This document shows positions 47,401 through 53,400 of a DNA stretch of 54,515 nt, piece after piece. The stretch is taken from the NCBI GenBank assembly GCA_001770935.1, contig MESI01000040.1:1-54515 (forward strand), written 5' to 3'. The notes below the pieces were generated by a model. The model was not told the DNA's origin. It saw only the letters and a program-made list of their open reading frames with translations, and did not search any database. Position 1 is the stretch's first letter; each line of letters starts with the position of its first letter. Origin of the DNA: Burkholderiales bacterium RIFCSPLOWO2_12_FULL_61_40 (GTDB lineage: Bacteria > Pseudomonadota > Gammaproteobacteria > Burkholderiales > Burkholderiaceae_C). The position numbers and the translations under genes are program-made.

Positions 47401-50400
47401 TCGGCCGCCAGCAAATCGGTGCGTATCCAGGTTTCGGAGCCTCCGTAGCTGTGGTTTATGGCATCAAATCCATCGCCCCGGTTATAGACCACTGTGGACA
47501 CACCGCCCAGGACCAACGTATCGTTTCCACGCCCGCCTTCGAAGATGCCTCGGCCCGAGAGTTGATCGTTCCCTTCGCCGCCTGACAGGTAGCCTACTCC
47601 GTAAATGACGTCGTTGCCCGAGCCACCGCTCATATAGTTGGAGCCACTGGAGTCATTCAGCTGGTCGTCGCCAGCATCGCCAAACAAACGGTCGTCGCCA
47701 GCATCGCCATAAACCGTGTCGCGGCCGGTACCGCCCATGACCAGATCTTCGCCATTGGATCCAGACAGTTGATCGGGGCCCGTGCCTCCATTAAGTGTGT
47801 CATTGCCCGAAGTTCCCGAACTGGTATTGACGTAGTAATCGGACCAGTTACTGGCATTGATCACCACACCATCGGCCGACTCTATGCTGTCGATGCGCGA
47901 ATCGACGTTAAGAAAAACCGCACCCGTTCCATAGTCGATCTTGGTTTGTCCGGCTTTGGCGCCATAGGGAATGGTTGCAATAATGATGTTTTCGGCGGAC
48001 ATGCCGTCCGCCAACACAATGCGGTTGCTGCCCTGGCTATCGTTGATTTCGTCGTAACCATCACCCGGCCTCAGCAGGTAGGTATCGTCCCCGGCACCGC
48101 CGGCGAGTACATCGTGCCTGTAGTAATGCCAATAATAGTATTGGTCACGGTAGAGGGCTTCATTGTTAAGGTCTGTGCCGGAGGATGCGCCGCCACTCAG
48201 CGTATCGTCGCCAGCGCCACCATAAAGGTAATCGGCGCCGGTGCCACCGTCCAGCCCATCGCCACCGTCGTGGCCGTACAAATAGTCGTCACCGGCGCCG
48301 CCGGTCATGGCGTCATCCCGACCTGAACCGTCAATCCGCTCTGAAGCCTCCGTTCCGGCGCGAACCAGCAGGCGTTGATTCACATCCGCCGAGCTCCAGC
48401 GCATGCCGTCTGCAAATTGAATGACCTCGATCACGCCCTGGCCAGCGTCACCAAAGTAGCCGGTTATCTCGATCTGGTCTTCTGTCCCAGAAATCTGAAC
48501 CAACAGATTGTCACCGTTGCGGTACAGATGCAGTTCTTCAGGCGTAATGCCATTGCCCAGCAACAAGCGGTCCTGGTTTCCAGACGTGGCATCGCCATCC
48601 TGGATTCGAAGAGAGCCATAACCGCGATTGAACACATAGCGGTCGTCGCCCAGTCCGCCCTGCAGCACGTCATTGCCGCCAAGGCCATCCAAAATATCTC
48701 CGCGCTCGGAGCCCTGAATGTAGTCACCGCCCACGCCCGTTTCTGCCAAGGCATAGCGCACCAGGTCGTCGCTGGACCAGACCGTGCCATCATCAAACTG
48801 CACGGTTTCCACGGACGAGCCGACGAGCACATAGCCCTGATGCTGACGGTATGCACTCACCGCTTCAAAGGAAACACTGTCGCCCGTGCCGTAATGGCGC
48901 AGCACCAACTGGCCATTACTGGTTTTGATAACCTGCACATCGTTGGGGCTGATGCCGGGGCCAAAACGCAGGGTATCGGCACCGCCCTCGTCGAGAATCT
49001 GGTCAGAACCATCCCCCGAGGCGAAAGTGTAGGTGTCGTCACCCTGCCCACCGTACAAGCGGTCAGAGCCATGACCACCGGCCAGCGTGTCGTTGCCGTC
49101 CAAGCCCTTGATCGTGTCCGCGCCTTCACCACCGGCGAGCGCATCGGCTGCTGCGGTGCCGACGATGAAATCGTCGCCATCAGTGGCGGCAACCGCGCGC
49201 GCTTCGAGCTCGCTACGGGCCCATTCCACGCCGTTGCTGAAACGAACTCCGGCCAAGGTGTTGGCCAGGTCGGTATAGGATGCCCAGACGGTGATGCTAT
49301 TGCCATCGGGCAAATCCAGATACAGGTTCTGGTCGTCACGCGTGACCCGCACCGTGCCCGGATCAATGCCATCCCCTAACAGCAAAAAGTCGGCATCGCC
49401 AAGGCCCTGATCCATCAGGGTATCGCTGCCATCGCCTGCCTGATAGACATAGCTGTCATCGCCAGCACCGCCAACCAAGGTATCGTCGCCCGCTCCGCCT
49501 TCCAGCGTGTCATTGCCTTGCGCACCGTAGATCTCATCGTCGCCCTGCAGACCGCCCAGGCTGTCCGCTCCCGAAGTACCCACGAGGTAGTCAGCTTCAC
49601 CGCTGGGAACTCCTGGCACCTGGGCCAGCGCTTCAAGCTCTTGGGCGCTCCATACCGTCCCGTCTGCAAAAGCAACAGACTCCACCGTGCGCCCGCCACT
49701 GCCAAACCACCCTGCCAGAGTCACCCGGTCACCCGTGCTACGGATGATGACGAGCAAATCGTCCTCCAGACGGATTGCCGTCACATCGGCGCGATCAACG
49801 TCTTCTCCAAAGCGCAAGACATCGTCACCCTCGGCACCGGTGTCAACAAGACGGTCCCGACCATCGCCAAGGCCGAAATGGTAGATGTCCGATCCGGCTC
49901 CCCCATCCAGCGTATCGTCACCCTGCCCGCCAGTCAGCGCATCGTTTCCGTCTAAGCCCTCAAGCCTGTCATTTCCTCCTTTCCCAAGGAGGAAATCATC
50001 TGACGCGTAACCCAGGATGGTGTCATTACCCCCACCCCCTTGCAGAACTTCCAGGCGCATTTCCTCGGACGTCAGGGTAATGTCATAGAAATCAAAAAAC
50101 TCCACCACGCAAGTTGGTGAGGAGAAAAAGTCCCGGATCGTGAGGCGGTCACTGCCATTGTCCAAGGACAGAACCAAATCATTGCCACTTCGTGATCGCA
50201 TGACCGAATCGGAATCCAGCGATTCGAAGCGGATGCGATCGGCATTGCCCTGATCAGAAGACTCAATGACCACGTCGTCCCCTGAGCCGCGACGGAACAC
50301 ATAGGTATCGTCACCTGAACCGCCAAGCAACTGGTCGCGGTCGGCCTTGTAGCCGCCGTCCAGAATGTCGTTACCGGCGCCGCCATACAGCGTGTCGTCG

Positions 50401-53400
50401 TCCGTAAAACCTGGTGCATTTCCACCCTCTCCTCCATCACCCCCTTCCCCTCCATCGCCTTCGCCATACCACCACTGGTCATATTCAAAAGCGCCATATA
50501 TGAGGTCATCGCCATAGCCCCCTTCAAGCACATCGTTACCGAAGTGACCCAACACGGTGTCAGCGCCATCAAGACCGGACAGGCTATCCACACCATCCGT
50601 ACCCTCAACCCTGACTGAGGACATTGGGCTCCATTGCGCACGGTCCGCCAACTGCTGGGCACTCCACACCGTGCCATCCGAAAACTCCACGCGTTCGACG
50701 CCGCGGCCTTCGCCCCTCAATTGCCCTTCCAGGAGGACAGATTCGGTCAACCCGCCTTCGGCAGCGAAAGTCAGCCAGACGTCTTGCTGGCCTCTCCATA
50801 CCTGCACATCCGCAGCCGCCACATTGACGAGCTTCAGCACATCTGACTCAACGGCACCGGTTGCAGCTTCGCGAATCCAGTCCGCACCGTCGCCCATGCT
50901 GTACAAATAGGTATCGCCTCCCGCCCCACCGGTCAGAGTATCGTCACCCCGGCCACCGGTGATCCGATCAACCACGTTGGTGCCTTGAAGGCGGTCGTTC
51001 CAGTCCTGCCCTTGCAGGTCAAACCCTCGCTGCAACAGTTGCGCATAGGTCAGCACGGTGCCGTCCACAAACTCAAAACGGTCAACCGCACGCAATGCAT
51101 ACACATCGTCCGGGTTGAAGCCATCGATACGAATGCAATCCTGAGGATCACTCCCCACACGTATCAAAAGAGAGTCCACGCCAAGCGTGATGTCCGCCTG
51201 CGAGATGCCAGGACCGAATCGCAGGGTATTACCAGAAACGCCTGCCCCAGCATCCACCACGCGCATGAAATCGGTACCGTCTCCTTTTGCAAAGAGAAAC
51301 GTATTGCCGCCACCGGTGGCGGTGATATGGTCGTTCCCTTGCCCACCTACATAGGTGTAAGCAGACTGTGAGGACTCCAGCGAGTCGCCGTAGTCAGAGC
51401 CGTACCAGCGGCGATTGATTTCGGCATGGATTGTTTCATCGCGCGAAACCCTGGCCTGCTGCACCAGTTGCACCCAAGAAAGTCGGTTCCCATGGCTGTC
51501 CTGGACCTCGTCAAAGCTCGCATCCAAGCCGCCTTGCAGCAGGGCACTGGAGCTGGGAGTCGTCATCAGGGTGTACTGGCCAGCAACCAGACTGGCAGCC
51601 TGCGCAACCAGACTGTTTGGCGAGCTCACCAAAGCCTCGGCCTGCGCATTGCCCCCGGCCCCGGAAGTGCCAAATTCCACCAGACGCATCGTCAGCCCAA
51701 AGTCCGCGCTATTGAAATCGGCCTGCAAATTCACAGCACCGTCATCCAATCGCAGCACATTGAGGCCAACTTCGTCCTGGATAAGGGCGTGGCCGTTCTT
51801 CAACACATAGGTATCCGCCCCATCTCCACCCTGGAGGTAGTTGCGCCCACCCTGCCCCGCCAGGACGTCGTTACCATCTCCCCCCAGCAATGCGTCGTCT
51901 CCTTCCCCGCCATTGAGCGTGTCATCACCCGCGCCACCTTCCAGCGTGTTGTTGCCCGCATTTCCGTGCAACACGTTGGCCAGTTCATTGCCGGTAATGC
52001 GCCAGTCTCCACTGCCCAGCAAGCGGCCACGGTCCTGGTCACCGGACAACACCATGTCTCCGGTTTCAGACACCACCGTGCCCAACGCCGCCTGGACCTG
52101 CGCGCCGGTGTACGAGACGCCGTCGACCACCAACTCGACCACCTGAGCCAGATCAAGAACCACTCGGTCACCTTGTGGACCGTAATACAGTGCGCCCTCA
52201 AAGTAGTACAGGCTATACACCGACACGCCATTAATGACAATCACACTGTCCCGCGCACTCTCGTTGACCGTATCGGTGCCAGCGCCAACGGAAAAGAAAT
52301 AGGCATCGGCCCCTTCGCCCCCGGCCAGGGTATCGTCGCCGGCGCCGCCGGACAGCGAGTCGGTACCCGCGCCGCCCTCAAGCACATTGTTCGCAGCATT
52401 TCCGAGCAAGGCGTCGTTGCCAGCGCCACCTTTTGCATTTTCAAGTTGCGAGCCAAAACCAATAAACGCCTGCCCTGCGGCCAGGATACTGGCATCCTTG
52501 GCACCGCTGTGCAGCCACGCCCCAGGGTTCAGGTCCACAAAAACATCTTGTGTCTCGGAACTGGCGTCGAAGGTATCCACACCCGCACCGTCGTCCACAT
52601 AGCGATTGGCGAAGGTATAGACATCGTCGCCCATCCTCCTGTCCTTCGCCACGCCATACAGGTACTGCAGGGCTGCCACGTCGAACATGGCCAGATCGGC
52701 AACCGTATCTCCAACGCGGGTGTAAGACATCACCGTGTTGGTCGAGTTGCTTTCGGCCTTGGGCAGCAAGGGTGCTTCAAACGGGTGCTTCAAACCCAGC
52801 GTGTGCCCGATCTCGTGCAGCAGAGTCACAAAACCTGACTGGCCAGCGTTCAAGGAGTCACGGGTACTGGTCTCTCCAAATTCATTGGTGATCAGTTCGC
52901 CATAACGGGCACTGTTGAGATGGATATCCCCTGTGCTGGGTGTAGCGTAGCCCGCAAAAGCCCCCATGCCCACAGACGTCAGGTCGTCCATATAAAACGT
53001 CAAATCCGCCGTCGCGCCATCCTGCACTTCGGTGAATTTCAGGTCCAGCACCGCGCTGAACCGTGCCAGAGCGTCCCGCACGGCTTGTTTCTGCGGCTCG
53101 GTGAACAACATCGCCTTGTTCTCACCATGGGGGAAACTCGTAGCAAACCCGAAATTCAGCGTGTGTTTATCTGCCGCCTTGACGTCTTCTCGGCTCAGCA
53201 GGGCATCAATGAAATACAGCGGCTTGAGACTGGCGAACGGATCGACGGGCACTTCACCGGGCACCGGGGCCGGCGCCATCGCCAGGATCTGCTCCACACC
53301 CCAAACCGTGCCGTCCTCAAACCGGATTTCCGCCACCCTGGCCTGCGCCTCACCCTGGTCGATCATCTGCGCGCCATCGCCCTGATACCCCAGGCCAAAG

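Noticed and set aside
43060..52430. Regularly spaced DNA repeats resembling a CRISPR or satellite array
   Set aside because: The periodicity is that of GGxGxD codons in one long frame; units vary and there are no constant repeats with unique spacers.
44529..52838. Long plus-strand open frames (up to about 470 codons) opposite the giant gene
   Set aside because: Their repetitive translation is the antisense of RTX codons; the minus frame has clear domains throughout.
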